From positions 1,046-38,114 of the forward strand of contig JAIPMN010007077.1 in NCBI GenBank assembly GCA_020650975.1: DNA of 37,069 nt, given 5' to 3'. Position 1 is the stretch's first letter, and each line of letters starts with the position of its first letter. Positions 28,801-37,069 of this stretch are shown here, piece by piece. Both the position numbers and the translations under genes were made by a program. This DNA comes from Apostichopus californicus (taxonomy: Eukaryota > Echinodermata > Holothuroidea > Aspidochirotida > Stichopodidae). The notes beneath the pieces are model-generated. The model did not search any database, was not told the origin of the DNA, and saw nothing but the letters and a program-made list of their open reading frames with translations.

Positions 28801-31378
28801 TTGGTTCACGGGACATTTGAACTTTCAGATTGAACATCAGTGAGTACATCAGTTCACATTTTTGTCAAAACACAATTTTGTTTTCCTCCCTCGCTCTTTT
28901 CTTTCTGCAACATGTTTTGTGATGAGCGGTACTATGTTTTAAGGTGCCTGAGTGGCATACACAGAAATAGCCTAAAATCCATGTGAGGTCAAGATAAGTT
29001 CAGAGAGTCAAACTTTTGTGGATACTATGGGTAAGACTTTTACAACCATTCACAATCTATGAATGCAACCAAATACTTACACAAGAGTATAAGAAGTCAG
29101 GTTTATCACTGGTATGGTCAGTGGATAGTTAGAGAGGTGACATGTTGAAGAGATGAAACTTAGCATCTGGTAGGACAGGGACAAAGTGAAAAGTTGTCTA
29201 TATCTGTCAAGTCAGCTGTATCTGTCAAGTCGGCTATATCTGTCAAGTCGGCTTTATCTGTCAAGACAGCTATGTGTCAAGTCAGCTTTATCTGTCAAGT
29301 CAGCTATATGTGTCAAGTCCAATATATCTGTTCAAGTCGGCTTTATCTGTCAAGTCGACTTTATCTGTCAAGTCGGCTATATCTGTCAAGTCAGCTTTAT
29401 CTGTCAAGTTGGCTATATGTGTCAAGTCGTCTGTATCTGTCAAGTCGGCTATATGTGTCAAGTTGTCTATATGTGTAAGTCTGCTATATCTTTCAAGTCG
29501 GCTTTATCTGTCAAGTCCGCTTTATCTGTCAAGTCGGTTATATCTGTCAAGTCGGTTATATCTGTCAAGTCGGTTATATCTGTCAAGTTGGCTTTATCTG
29601 TCAAGTCGGCATTATCTGTCAAGTCGGCTTTATCTGTCAAGTCGGCTATATCTGTCAAGTCGGATATAGCCACCTTTACACCCGCATGGTTGAATATGTA
29701 CCATGTCTAATAATCTGCTATGGTTTTGGAAAAAGACAATTTTGTTGACGCAGGGGAGATTACGGTATGAAAATTTGAGACCTGTTACATAAGTAATGAA
29801 AGTTCTGTCTTTCGTTTGACAGGTTTGATTAAAGTTACATTTTTAGTACCATAGTTTTCATTCCCTCTGTGTACCATGAACCTAAACCAGTTGAAAAAAT
29901 TGATCCCCTCCAAGTATTTTTTTTTTCCCTTTGTCTAATTAATACAAAGCAGCTTAGTATCTTTTTCTCTTTGTAATTGACCATGACAATCTTTCCTTTT
30001 TACTCCCCCTCCCCCCTCTCTCCCGACAGTATTTTCCCTACCATGCCTCGACACCACCTGCACCGTATTGCGCCATATGTGAAGTCTCTGTGTGAGAAGC
30101 ATGGAGTTAAGTACACAGTCAAGACGATGTCAGATGGATTCCTAGACATCTTGAAGTAAGTTTCATAAGTAATCTCCAACAATCTTTGAGATAGCTCATC
30201 TGGCTTGTCTTTGAAAGCATTTCCTTTAAACCGCATTTAATACGAAGAAAAACAAAATTACAATCAGACAGAACACCCATAAGTTTTTTTTTTATTAACG
30301 TATGTGCGTAAGTTTTTTTGATGAACGTATGTGCATTCTGTCTGAAATGAAGGTGACGACATTAAGATTAGTTCATTTACTGATCAAAGGAGTTGTAGCA
30401 TAACCAATCAGTCAGGTGAGGGGGGTATGAATGTAGTAAGTTTGTCGACAGCGAGTATATTGCAGTTACATCTCAACAATTAGCAAATCACAGTGGCATA
30501 TTAAGAACTAACTGTTATTAAACTGTATTAAGTGTGTATACACAACTAATGTTTCAGTATTCCCTCCTTCAAAAGGAAAAAACAACAGGAAGACCTTTTC
30601 AATCTGTACTTTTGTGCATTTTAGGCTTTACACTGATCAGTATGTCCCAAAGGAAATTAACCAAAGTAAGGACTGGGAGTGACCATGCTTACTTAAGCAG
30701 GGTCATTGGGGATGGGGGTGGGGGGATGGAAGGAGAAGGGAGGCGGGGAGAGAGGGAAGGAGAGAAAAGGGAGAGTGCAATAAGACATAAGACTTGTGGG
30801 GTTATTTCTATGCACTATTTCAGCATCACAAGAATCGATGTGAAGATGCTTGAGCAATCTAGGAAAGTTGCTCAGCGGGTAATCGGTGTTCACTTACCTT
30901 CGTTAGAGTGCTTGTATCATGAGAGGGTCTGCAATAAAGTGAAACAAATCATGCAAGACCCAACACACCCTTTGTTTGAGCCCTACATTTACAATTGCTC
31001 TGGACTGCGTTTATGCCCACCACGTACACTTAGGGCCCACTACAGATACTCATTTGTGCCTAATTCTATCCATGTATTTAATTCACAAGTGAGAAGATAA
31101 GTTTCTTATTTGTAGGACTTGCTATATATATGTTTGTATTACTGTATGTGTATCACAGTCTATTATACTTATACTATTGCTTTTCTTTTTTTCTTTTCTT
31201 TTCTTTTTTCGTTTACGACCTGTGTAAGCCAAATTTCCGATTGTGGACAATAAATTCAAATTTAATTCAATTCAAATCTTACTAATTAAACTTTCGTTTA
31301 CTTAGGTCACTTCATAAATCCGGAGACATTTGGTTCGAAGCCTACTATGGACACTTAACAGAAGAACAGGACAACTAA
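16610..31378 (+). CDS. Front-end fatty acyl desaturase, FADS family (12 exons, 444 aa)
   Basis: Twelve exons join in frame: 16610-16810, 19878-20024, 20396-20542, 22299-22400, 23062-23121, 23699-23825, 24210-24286, 25010-25107, 26042-26138, 28760-28839, 30030-30155 and 31306-31378. All introns are GT-AG. The total is 1335 bases, or 444 residues plus TAA. The N-terminal cytochrome b5 domain has HPGG at 51-54 and a second likely haem His at 74 (EAFH). Box I is HDFGH at 173-177, box II HYQHH at 210-214 and box III QIEHH at 375-379; the Gln in box III is diagnostic of front-end desaturases. Four or so hydrophobic segments fit an ER membrane enzyme. In the family, electrons pass from cytochrome b5 to the di-iron centre, which adds a double bond between the carboxyl end and an existing double bond of C18-C22 acyl-CoA. 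Length and exon number equal vertebrate FADS2. Whether it is delta-5, -6 or -8 cannot be read from the sequence. Confidence 0.95.
18475..18556. repeat. (ATTC)n microsatellite
   Basis: About 20 tetranucleotide copies with a few variants (ATGT, GTTC) in desaturase intron 1. Confidence 0.95.
19139..19470 (-). mobile_element. Penelope-like or hairpin repeat, copies 2 and 3
   Basis: Positions 19140-19245 match the reverse complement of 11052-11165. At 19147-19186 the minus strand reads GCCT, TTGAAGA, hairpin GATCC-TGCTA-GGATC, GAAACGTC, AGGCC. The end of the same motif recurs in direct orientation at 19448-19470 (GGCCTGACGTTTCGATCCTAG on the plus strand), each time preceded by GTGTAAA. Two direct motif copies about 300 bases apart resemble the paired terminal repeats of a truncated Penelope-like element. 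No reverse transcriptase or GIY-YIG sequence remains, so the family is inferred. Confidence 0.45.
19878..20024 (+). CDS. Desaturase exon 2: end of cytochrome b5 and linker
   Basis: 147 bases, residues 68-116, acceptor TCTGCAG. EPFEAFH supplies the second haem-ligand His (74). The donor was set at AAAATG|GTGAAA because this joins VKM to GLFKPSYFF, the arrangement expected in the family. Reading on through the donor gives residues that do not fit and soon meets a stop. Confidence 0.9.
20396..20542 (+). CDS. Desaturase exon 3: first transmembrane pair
   Basis: 147 bases, residues 117-165, acceptor TGACAG, donor CACAG|GTAAAT. Two hydrophobic stretches ([20 protein letters not shown] and [13 protein letters not shown]) form the first membrane hairpin. 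Confidence 0.95.
20543..22298 (+). other. Desaturase intron 3
   Basis: Contains the 151-bp tandem duplication at 21710-22010. A GC-richer segment at 22150-22260 repeats GCGTCCC / GCGGCCCCTGG-type words and looks like a dispersed-repeat fragment. Nothing else was recognised. Confidence 0.5.
21710..22010. repeat. Two-copy 151-bp tandem duplication
   Basis: Units 21710-21860 and 21861-22010 both start TGGAAAAGAAAGAAAAAG and end GAGCCAACAGGG. They differ by roughly 10 substitutions or indels, so the duplication is moderately old. Confidence 0.9.
22299..22400 (+). CDS. Desaturase exon 4: histidine box I
   Basis: 102 bases, residues 166-199, acceptor TTGACAG, donor [25 protein letters not shown] carries HDFGH at 173-177, which binds the di-iron centre. 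Confidence 0.95.
23062..23121 (+). CDS. Desaturase exon 5: histidine box II
   Basis: A 60-base exon, residues 200-219, acceptor TTATAG, donor CATT|GTGAGT. It encodes [16 protein letters not shown], with box II HxxHH at 210-214. It is short, but the motif is unmistakable. Confidence 0.95.
23699..23825 (+). CDS. Desaturase exon 6
   Basis: 127 bases, residues 220-261 plus one base, acceptor CTGCAG, donor TTTT|GTAAGT. It begins [17 protein letters not shown] and ends [10 protein letters not shown], matching the family segment between box II and the third membrane region. Confidence 0.95.
24210..24286 (+). CDS. Desaturase exon 7
   Basis: 77 bases, residues 262-287, acceptor TTTGCAG, donor GACG|GTAGGT. 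It encodes [19 protein letters not shown] followed by TRREWT, a membrane segment and the basic loop after it. Confidence 0.95.
25010..25107 (+). CDS. Desaturase exon 8
   Basis: 98 bases, residues 288-320, acceptor TCTCTAG, donor CAAG|GTTAGT. It encodes [17 protein letters not shown] and onward, a hydrophobic segment. The final AG joins G of the next exon to make Arg. Confidence 0.9.
25371..25431. repeat. (CCT)n microsatellite
   Basis: About 20 uninterrupted CCT triplets in desaturase intron 8. It creates an artefactual polyproline frame. Confidence 0.95.
26042..26138 (+). CDS. Desaturase exon 9
   Basis: 97 bases, residues 320-352, acceptor CAATAG, donor [27 protein letters not shown] matches the conserved WFVWVTQMNH(I/L)PM region of FADS proteins, with an extra conserved His. 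Confidence 0.95.
26139..28759 (+). other. Desaturase intron 9 (2621 bp)
   Basis: No embedded gene recognised. Contains a degenerate 73-77 bp tandem duplication at about 28147-28300 (both units include ATGCTACCCTGTAC). Short open frames at 26852-27115 and 27625-27837 resemble nothing known to me. Confidence 0.5.
28760..28839 (+). CDS. Desaturase exon 10: histidine box III
   Basis: 80 bases, residues 353-378 plus two bases, acceptor ATATAG, donor ATCA|GTGAGT. It encodes [16 protein letters not shown]. The last His of QIEHH is split, with CA here and T in the next exon. Confidence 0.95.
29192..29671. repeat. 18-bp minisatellite
   Basis: About 26 copies of TGTCAAGTCGGCTATATC, with variants at the GG and TAT positions and occasional unit-length changes. 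Because 18 is divisible by three, it stays open in several frames and yields repeating SVKSAI- or SSRLYL-like peptides. These are not proteins. It lies in desaturase intron 10. Confidence 0.95.
30030..30155 (+). CDS. Desaturase exon 11
   Basis: 126 bases, residues 379-420, acceptor CGACAG, donor TGAA|GTAAGT. It encodes [20 protein letters not shown] and onward, the standard sequence after box III. Confidence 0.95.
30705..30776 (+). other. G-rich tract in desaturase intron 11
   Basis: Many G-runs (GGGG, GGGGG, GGGGGG) separated by short loops on the transcribed-sense strand. Quadruplex formation is possible. Confidence 0.4.
30790..31275 (+). mobile_element. LINE 3' end in desaturase intron 11
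   Basis: The frame ending at 31100 encodes [20 protein letters not shown], then [20 protein letters not shown] and [13 protein letters not shown]. This is the typical C-terminus of a CR1/L2-class reverse transcriptase ORF. A 3' UTR with AATAAA (31249-31254) and an ATTCAAATTTAATTCAATTC-type tail follows. The element is 5'-truncated, sense to the host gene, and ends about 30 bases before the last coding exon. Confidence 0.75.
31306..31378 (+). CDS. Desaturase exon 12 and stop
   Basis: 73 bases, acceptor TTACTTAG, residues 421-444 ([17 protein letters not shown], then TEEQDN), with TAA at 31376-31378. The tail is a few residues longer than the vertebrate WLDAYLHK-type end. Confidence 0.9.
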
Positions 31379-33092
31379 TATGGCATTCAAAAAGTCTTTT
31401 TTTTAATACCAAATGACATTATTTTCATTGCCTTCTGTTTCACCTTATTTTGTACTAAATTCTTTACATTTTCATTTTCTTTAGTTTTGTGCAAATGATA
31501 TCTAAATCATGTTTTCTTTCATCCAGCTTTTATGCTTGAAAGTCCATTTATGAAGTGCCTGTGATTTTTTTTTTTTTTGTGGGTGGTGGGATTCATGAGA
31601 GGGGGGTAGGGGTAAAACTTGTTTATATTTTCGACATGTACTTTGGTCTGAGAACATTTTCATAACCGTAGCTCTCCGGGGAGTATTGCGAAGAAGGGTA
31701 ATTTGAGTTCTTTCCTATTGTCAGTAGTTATAGGGAAATATTTATAAGCACTTACAACAGCAAAAAACAGTCGTTAACATTTAGCTAGGGATGATATTTC
31801 TCATACCTCACAGCTTCCATTGAGATTCTGGTGCCTATTGAACACACAAAGTAATAACGTCTGTGAATTGTTAATTTGTAAAGTGAAGCATTAAAGTTGT
31901 GTAACATTGTTATCAGAGCTGATCTATATCATTGAAATTGGATAGGTGAAGTGTGTTGGAGATCACTATAAATGGTACAGCGTGCAATTTTGAAGTATTT
32001 TACATCTCCTAATTTTGGATTTCTGGGAAACCTCAAAATGTACTTTTCTTTCTGAGTTGTGTGATATGATACAAGTCTTTGAGCGTTAGTTTGTTTCAGT
32101 TATGCATCGCAATTTATAAGTTACTTATATGCAAACATTTCAGTTCAGTACATTACTCCAAAGAACTTTCTAATTTATTTCGCTAGTTCTTTCTTTATCT
32201 TAAAGCATCTTTCATTACTTCGTTTCTCTTCCCACGATGTGGACATGCCGTAGGGTTTTATTTAATTAGGTTGCACACTGTTGCCATTCATTTACAAACA
32301 CTAGTCCTCAGACTCGGTCAGTCACAGAATATCGCCAAATTATTTCAGATAAAAAGTAAAACCAGACATTGATAGCTATTACAAAAGTCGTTACTTATCT
32401 TGTTCGTTACCAAAAATCCTAAGTAAAAGCCAGAAGTGTTTTGATATGGGAATCTTGTTCAGGGTCACATGCAGTTCAGATTATTGCAAAATTATCAACT
32501 TATTCATTATATGTGAAGCACTTTTTGATTGGACGATGTTTCATTTCATGCTGGTCTCGTTCGTAAAATCATTAACCATCTTTGCAATGAATCTATTAAT
32601 TTAACAGTCTTGCTTTTTTGCTTTTTCCATTTATTTTCATATAGTTTCATATTATTTAGTATTCCCTTCCATATGTGATCTCACTATCATGTCTGTCTGT
32701 CAAGGAGATTGCAATGTAGTCTATTCACATACCTTCCTTAACTATTATTTTCGGAGGTTCATAAGCTTTCATTGGGTGCACAAGGAACCAGGACGATTAT
32801 CCAGCCAATGGCTATTTCCAATCTACATAGTACAACGATCAGAAACAGTCGGGGTTTAGAACCCATCTTGACTTTTCCTATCTCTGTTGTTACCCCAAGG
32901 CCAAAGATATTTGTCAGTGCTGGAGATGGTCAAGGATATTCTCTTGATCACCGTGTATTATTATGATGATTATTATTATTATTATTTATCCTGGTACTGT
33001 GTGGACTGTGACGAGTCTACACCTCAAATGGTTTTTACCATTGTGTTACATACCAGTGCTGGATAATCTCTGTAACAGGATTTAAGACTTCC
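31379..33092. other. Desaturase 3' UTR and downstream region
   Basis: A candidate ATTAAA polyadenylation signal lies at 31890-31895, about 510 bases after the stop. A (TTA)n tract at 32957-32990 follows a segment that might be an old SINE (GGGTTTAGAACCC near 32855). No gene recognised. Confidence 0.35.
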
Positions 33093-33459
33093 CTTAAAGG
33101 CATTAAAGACTCACCCCAAACCGCGTGCGGCCATCTGAAAAAGTTAACTTTCCGTTGCTTGCAAGTGAAGTTTTTCTCTTGTCGCTACAAAATGCAGACA
33201 GTAATGAAATGTGATACCTTGTTTTCTTTAGCTGGACCTGAGATGTCCATCGCTGCTAATGTACACTGTGTTGTGGGTATTGACCGTAGCTGCATGTATT
33301 GACTGTACACTAGTGTCTAATTACCAACGGTAGCAAGCTGTGTGTGTATTTTCTGGGATTGATGGTGGTGTCTAACACTTCTGTTACACCTCATTCGAAA
33401 CTAGGTCAGATTACCGGCATGAGACAGTTCTTTGTGCGCGAGTCTTCACACCCTTTAAG
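33093..33459 (-). mobile_element. MITE-like element, copy B (inverted relative to copy A)
   Basis: The reverse complement matches 14102-14475 along its whole length. The ends are CTTAAAGGCATTAAAGACTC and the inverted CTTAAAGGGTGTGAAGACTC, a 20-base imperfect TIR. It has no coding capacity. Target duplication is not clear. Confidence 0.75.
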
Positions 33460-34630
33460 TTATAGGGCACAGGAATCTTAGTTACTAGTATTAGCTCTAC
33501 CGCTCCTATGGAAAATGTTTCTTGTAGACTCATCAGAGAGCTTGATCAAAACGTTTAAGGGTAAAGACAAACAGACATAAACAATTTATGGGACAGTAAG
33601 AAATGACAGAAACAGTATTACAGGATCTTGAAATATCACAGACTCTTTGTCAATTATGAAAAGAATAATTGGAAAAGCCAGAATCCTGTTGACTTCATGA
33701 CATTGGACATTGCAGTGTACCAAATTTTGAGACAATATCCTTGAGATGATAGAACATGGTCATACTGTGGATAACATTTAAATGGATAACTATTCTTGTA
33801 ATGTCTCATACTGCACAATGTGTTACATAAAAAGAGATATTACATACTCATTTTAAGTTTCAGTGAAATACCTTGCATAGAATTTTTTTTTCAATTTCTT
33901 GTTTTGATATTCATATCCATTTTGTAATTTTGAGGGGTTTCAAATCAGTTTGATCATCTTTACCTACACCTTTGAAAGCAAAATCACAAGAACAACACCA
34001 AAAATTGGTCTTATTCTCTCTTCTTTTCAGGACATGCAATGACCTAGCTTTTCATACAATGTACTTCCTACCTAATGTTGTAAGATTAGTCATATTCAAC
34101 TCTCTATATTTCTCACGCTATCAATGGTACATCTTAAAACAGATATCAATTTTCATTCCTGACAAACATTATTGGAGATAACAAGCTTTCTTTTTTTTTC
34201 TTCTTTTTTTGTTAATCATTTCCAGATTTGGTACACATAGCTCTATTTTTTATTAAAATTGTGAAATTTGTGGTTCATTTGAATCCATGGATGAGTGCAT
34301 AGGCACTATAATATTGACTTGTTGCTAAGCAACAAGTTTACACTTTATACCATTGAAATAATATATCATATGTGTTTGTGTTAATGAAACAATGAAAACT
34401 AACACACTAAACAAATAATGCTATGTGGGTACATCAATCATGTGTTAATGTTGTGAAACAAACATGACACAGTCAATCCTGGCGTATGAGGGTATACCTA
34501 AGTTCTCATATTATTTATCATATTTGCCAGAAAATCATTGCATGTGACATTAATGATATTAACACACAAGGCAAGGACTTGATCAAGTCTAACACCATCA
34601 AGTCACATGATTCCTCTTTCTTTTTAAATT
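33460..34630. other. Intergenic region, no gene recognised
   Basis: AT-rich. The only structured site is a perfect dyad, ACTTGTTGC-TAA-GCAACAAGT, at 34317-34337, which includes an RFX X-box-like GTTGCTAAGCAAC. Confidence 0.4.
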
Positions 34631-35086
34631 GATCTATTACAATAGAGATCTATTACAATAGAGATCTATTACAATAGAGATCTATTACAATAGAGATCTA
34701 TGACAATAGAGATCTATTACAATAGAGATCTATTACAATAGAGATCTATTACAATAGAGATCTATTACAATAGAGATTTATTACAATAGAGATCTATTAC
34801 AATAGAGATCTATTACAATAGAGATCTATTACAATGGAGATCTATTACAATAGAGATCTATTACAATGGAGATCTATTACAATAGAGATCTATTACAATA
34901 GAGATCTATTACAATGGAGATCTATTACAATGGAGATCTATTACAATAGAGATCTATTACAATAGAGATCTATTACAATGGAGATCTATTACAATGGAGA
35001 TCTATTACAATGGAGATCTATTACAATAGAGATCTATTACAATAGAGATCTATTACAATAGAGATCTATTACAATGGAATAGAGAT
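34631..35086. repeat. 16-bp minisatellite
   Basis: About 28 copies of AGATCTATTACAATAG with a common variant ending ATGG. Each unit contains two dyads, AGATCT and CTATT-AC-AATAG. The variant copies cluster toward the right half. Confidence 0.95.
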
Positions 35087-36125
35087 GGTTTTTTGTAAAT
35101 GTTGAATCTGACATATAGCAGTTATTAACATGAGCTTGTGATAGCATTGATTTCAGTGTTAACATTGTAAATGTTTTACCTTGAAACTATGAAAAGATAA
35201 AGGAAGAAAAAGAAGGATTCGGAGAGTTTGGAAGGGCTTGGGTGAGTTGGTCTTCACAAAGATCTCTCTCAGATAAGCTCAAGATCATCTTTGGGTTTGT
35301 GTCTCCTTATAACTTCAGTGACAGATAGAAAAATTTGGTGGTCGATCATTTAAGGCTTATCTTTAAATTATTGTAATTAATCCTTAATCCAAAGTATTAA
35401 TCCACAACATGTGGTGATTCCTTTACCAAAGAGGATTTTTATGGTTTTTGATCCAACTGTAACAAAATAAAAAAACAATTAAATGTATTGTTTTTATCAT
35501 TGCTCGTTAATGTAGACTGCTTGCAAGATTGTAAAACTTGAAACAAAGCTTTGTAGATGTTATTACGGCATCGTTGGTATAATATTTATTTTCACTAATG
35601 TTTTGGAAGATATAGTAGTTAATAGGCTAAATTCTAATTAGTACAAATTACATGATCAAAAAAACTAAAAAAACAAACAGCTTATTAAGATAACAAGCAC
35701 AGTAATGGATTTGATGCTTTCACTATTTTATAAACCAAAGGTTTAAAGACAGTCAGCTTTGCATAATAATGACAACAGTAACTTTTGTTATTTACTTGTA
35801 TTTACTTGTAATTTAAAACAGCTGTTCATTTATTTCTTTCATTAAAATTGCACAATCGCATTGTTTGAATCCCACCAGATTTGCTCAAAATGCTTAAACT
35901 AGTGTTTTCTTTTTTTGATACTAATGCTAACTGTACAAGTACTTCTTCATTATAAATGGTGCAATTAGCTATTAATTAGCTATTAATTAGTCTTAACCAG
36001 TCAGCTGCGGGATTAATTTAGTTCTTCCAAGGAGGAGGGAGAGGGTTCTCATTTAATAGATATGACAAGTTTGCACCTCTGTGATGCACCATATTTCTCA
36101 ATAAAATTGTCTTCAGAAATTCACT
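35087..36125. other. Intergenic region, no gene recognised
   Basis: AT-rich with short homopolymer runs and a small ATTAGCTATTA repeat near 35965. An AATAAA occurs at 36100-36105, but no gene to which it could belong is seen. Confidence 0.4.
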
Positions 36126-36139
36126 TTGTTGTTTTATTT

Positions 36140-36338
36140 TATTACAGTGTTGCTGTGCATTTCAATTGATATAATTTAGTGCTCAATGCTATTTGAATAT
36201 CACAGATTTGTTTATCATATTCCATTATACTGTAAAGAATACCAAACACTAACACAATAGCAGTAATATTGGCATAATGCAATAGTGCTGTTATCTTACC
36301 CAACAACTTATGTTACTGCAATGCCCTTACTCATGACC
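36140..36338. repeat. 200-bp direct repeat, copy 1
   Basis: Nearly the same sequence recurs at 36740-36934 in the same orientation (GCTGTGCATTTCA through CTTACTCATGACC), about 95% identical. Copy 1 is followed by a C-rich stretch. Confidence 0.9.
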
Positions 36339-36504
36339 TACACATGACCCTCCCCCCGCCCCCCTTCCAACAAGCTAAATCCAGTCCTTCATCTTACAAA
36401 TTACTTGAGTTGATATCATGGTCCTTGCCTCCGATTTTGTAGCGCTCTTTTTCAAAGCAACAAGGAGGACGAATACTTGATCTACAATCTAATTCTGAAC
36501 TAAG

Positions 36505-36640
36505 CACATAGGCGTAGGAGGTGGTGGGGGGGGGGGGTGCTGCAGCCCCCCCAACCAAAAATTTTGGTGAAAATTAGGCCAACATGCTGAGAATTTTTCG
36601 GGCACCTACTGAAAGAAAAATAGTTTGCAATGTGTTACAA
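36505..36640. mobile_element. Transposon-end-like segment with G/C-run palindrome
   Basis: CATAGGCGTAGGAGG, then a long G-run, TGCTGCAG, a C-run and a short AT-rich stretch. The G-run/CTGCAG/C-run palindrome is typical of a dispersed element terminus, and this one lies between the two 200-bp repeats. The family was not identified. Confidence 0.4.
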
Positions 36641-36739
36641 TGGTTAAACGACTTCCCCCAATAATTATAACCAATATGGAAGGGTAATTACATGGAAAAT
36701 GATTGTATGTTATTGGCATGTGATGCAATAATTTTATTT

Positions 36740-36934
36740 ATTTGCTGTGCATTTCAGTTGATATACCTAGTGCTCAATGCTATCTGAATATCACAGACGT
36801 GTTTATCTTATTCCATTATACTGTAAAAGAAATACCAACCACTAACACAATAGCAGCAGTAATATTGGCATAATGCAATAGTGCTGTTATCTTACCCAAC
36901 AACTTATGTTACTGCAATGCCCTTACTCATGACC
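36740..36934. repeat. 200-bp direct repeat, copy 2
   Basis: The partner of 36140-36338, with small differences such as AGCAGCAGTAATA for AGCAGTAATA. It ends at CATGACC, exactly where the next transposon-like sequence begins. Confidence 0.9.
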
Positions 36935-36935
36935 A

Positions 36936-37069
36936 GGGGCGTCAATCCGATTTGAAACGTGGGGGGGACATAATCGTTTCGAGAATCCGGCCATAAGTAC
37001 TATCTAAGCGGAGCGCCACCATCGGTTGGCGCGCAGCGTACCAAGAAAATTTCAGATTTCAATACCTGC
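36936..37069. mobile_element. TIR-family element, left end, running off the window
   Basis: Starts GGGGCGTCAATCCG followed by a G-run. Positions 36999-37051 match 15074-15127, including the inverted repeat GCGCCACCAT / GGTTGGCGC. It is cut by the window end. Confidence 0.55.

Noticed and set aside
29186..29710. Open frame of 174 codons with repeating peptides
   Set aside because: It is a by-product of the 18-bp minisatellite, inside a desaturase intron.
30534..31100. Single 188-codon gene
   Set aside because: Only the last 90 or so residues are protein-like, and they are the C-terminus of a LINE reverse transcriptase. The upstream part is intron and G-rich repeat.
1..37069. A multi-gene defence, toxin or biosynthetic cluster, or viral genome
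   Set aside because: Only two cellular genes with clear homology and repeat DNA were found. Nothing supports such a system.

Overview
The window looks like nuclear DNA from a marine invertebrate animal. It has long AT-rich introns with GT-AG junctions, simple-sequence arrays, several families of decayed transposable elements, and two split genes whose exons join in frame. An echinoderm such as a sea cucumber is plausible, but this is inferred from overall character and not proven. There is no bacterial operon, CRISPR array, rRNA or intact tRNA. A 34-base run of N at 15252-15285 is an assembly gap.

Layout. (1) 1-911: a tRNA-derived SINE on the minus strand, interrupted by a terminal-inverted-repeat (TIR) element whose interior is an array of GATATC palindromes. 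(2) 2527-11966, minus strand: eight coding exons that join into a 984-residue homologue of CCDC14, a centrosome / centriolar-satellite coiled-coil protein. Its introns hold three sense-oriented LINE fragments and a 32-bp minisatellite that abuts a splice donor. (3) 11968-16609: the intergenic stretch between head-to-head genes, holding a possible non-coding first exon, a 370-bp MITE-like element, and a second TIR element around the N gap. (4) 16610-31378, plus strand: a complete 12-exon front-end fatty acyl desaturase (FADS family, 444 residues) with a cytochrome b5 domain and three histidine boxes. Its introns carry a Penelope-like or hammerhead-like repeat, a 151-bp tandem duplication, an 18-bp minisatellite and a LINE 3' end. 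(5) 31379-37069: no gene recognised. It holds the inverted partner of the MITE, a 16-bp minisatellite of about 28 copies, a separated 200-bp direct repeat, and further transposon ends.

The two genes do not obviously work together. One serves centrosome biology and the other long-chain polyunsaturated fatty acid synthesis in the ER membrane. I see no convincing new multi-gene system. The unusual content lies in the repeats: nested insertions, a splice donor made of satellite DNA, an inverted MITE pair bracketing the desaturase, and a self-cleaving-ribozyme-like hairpin family.
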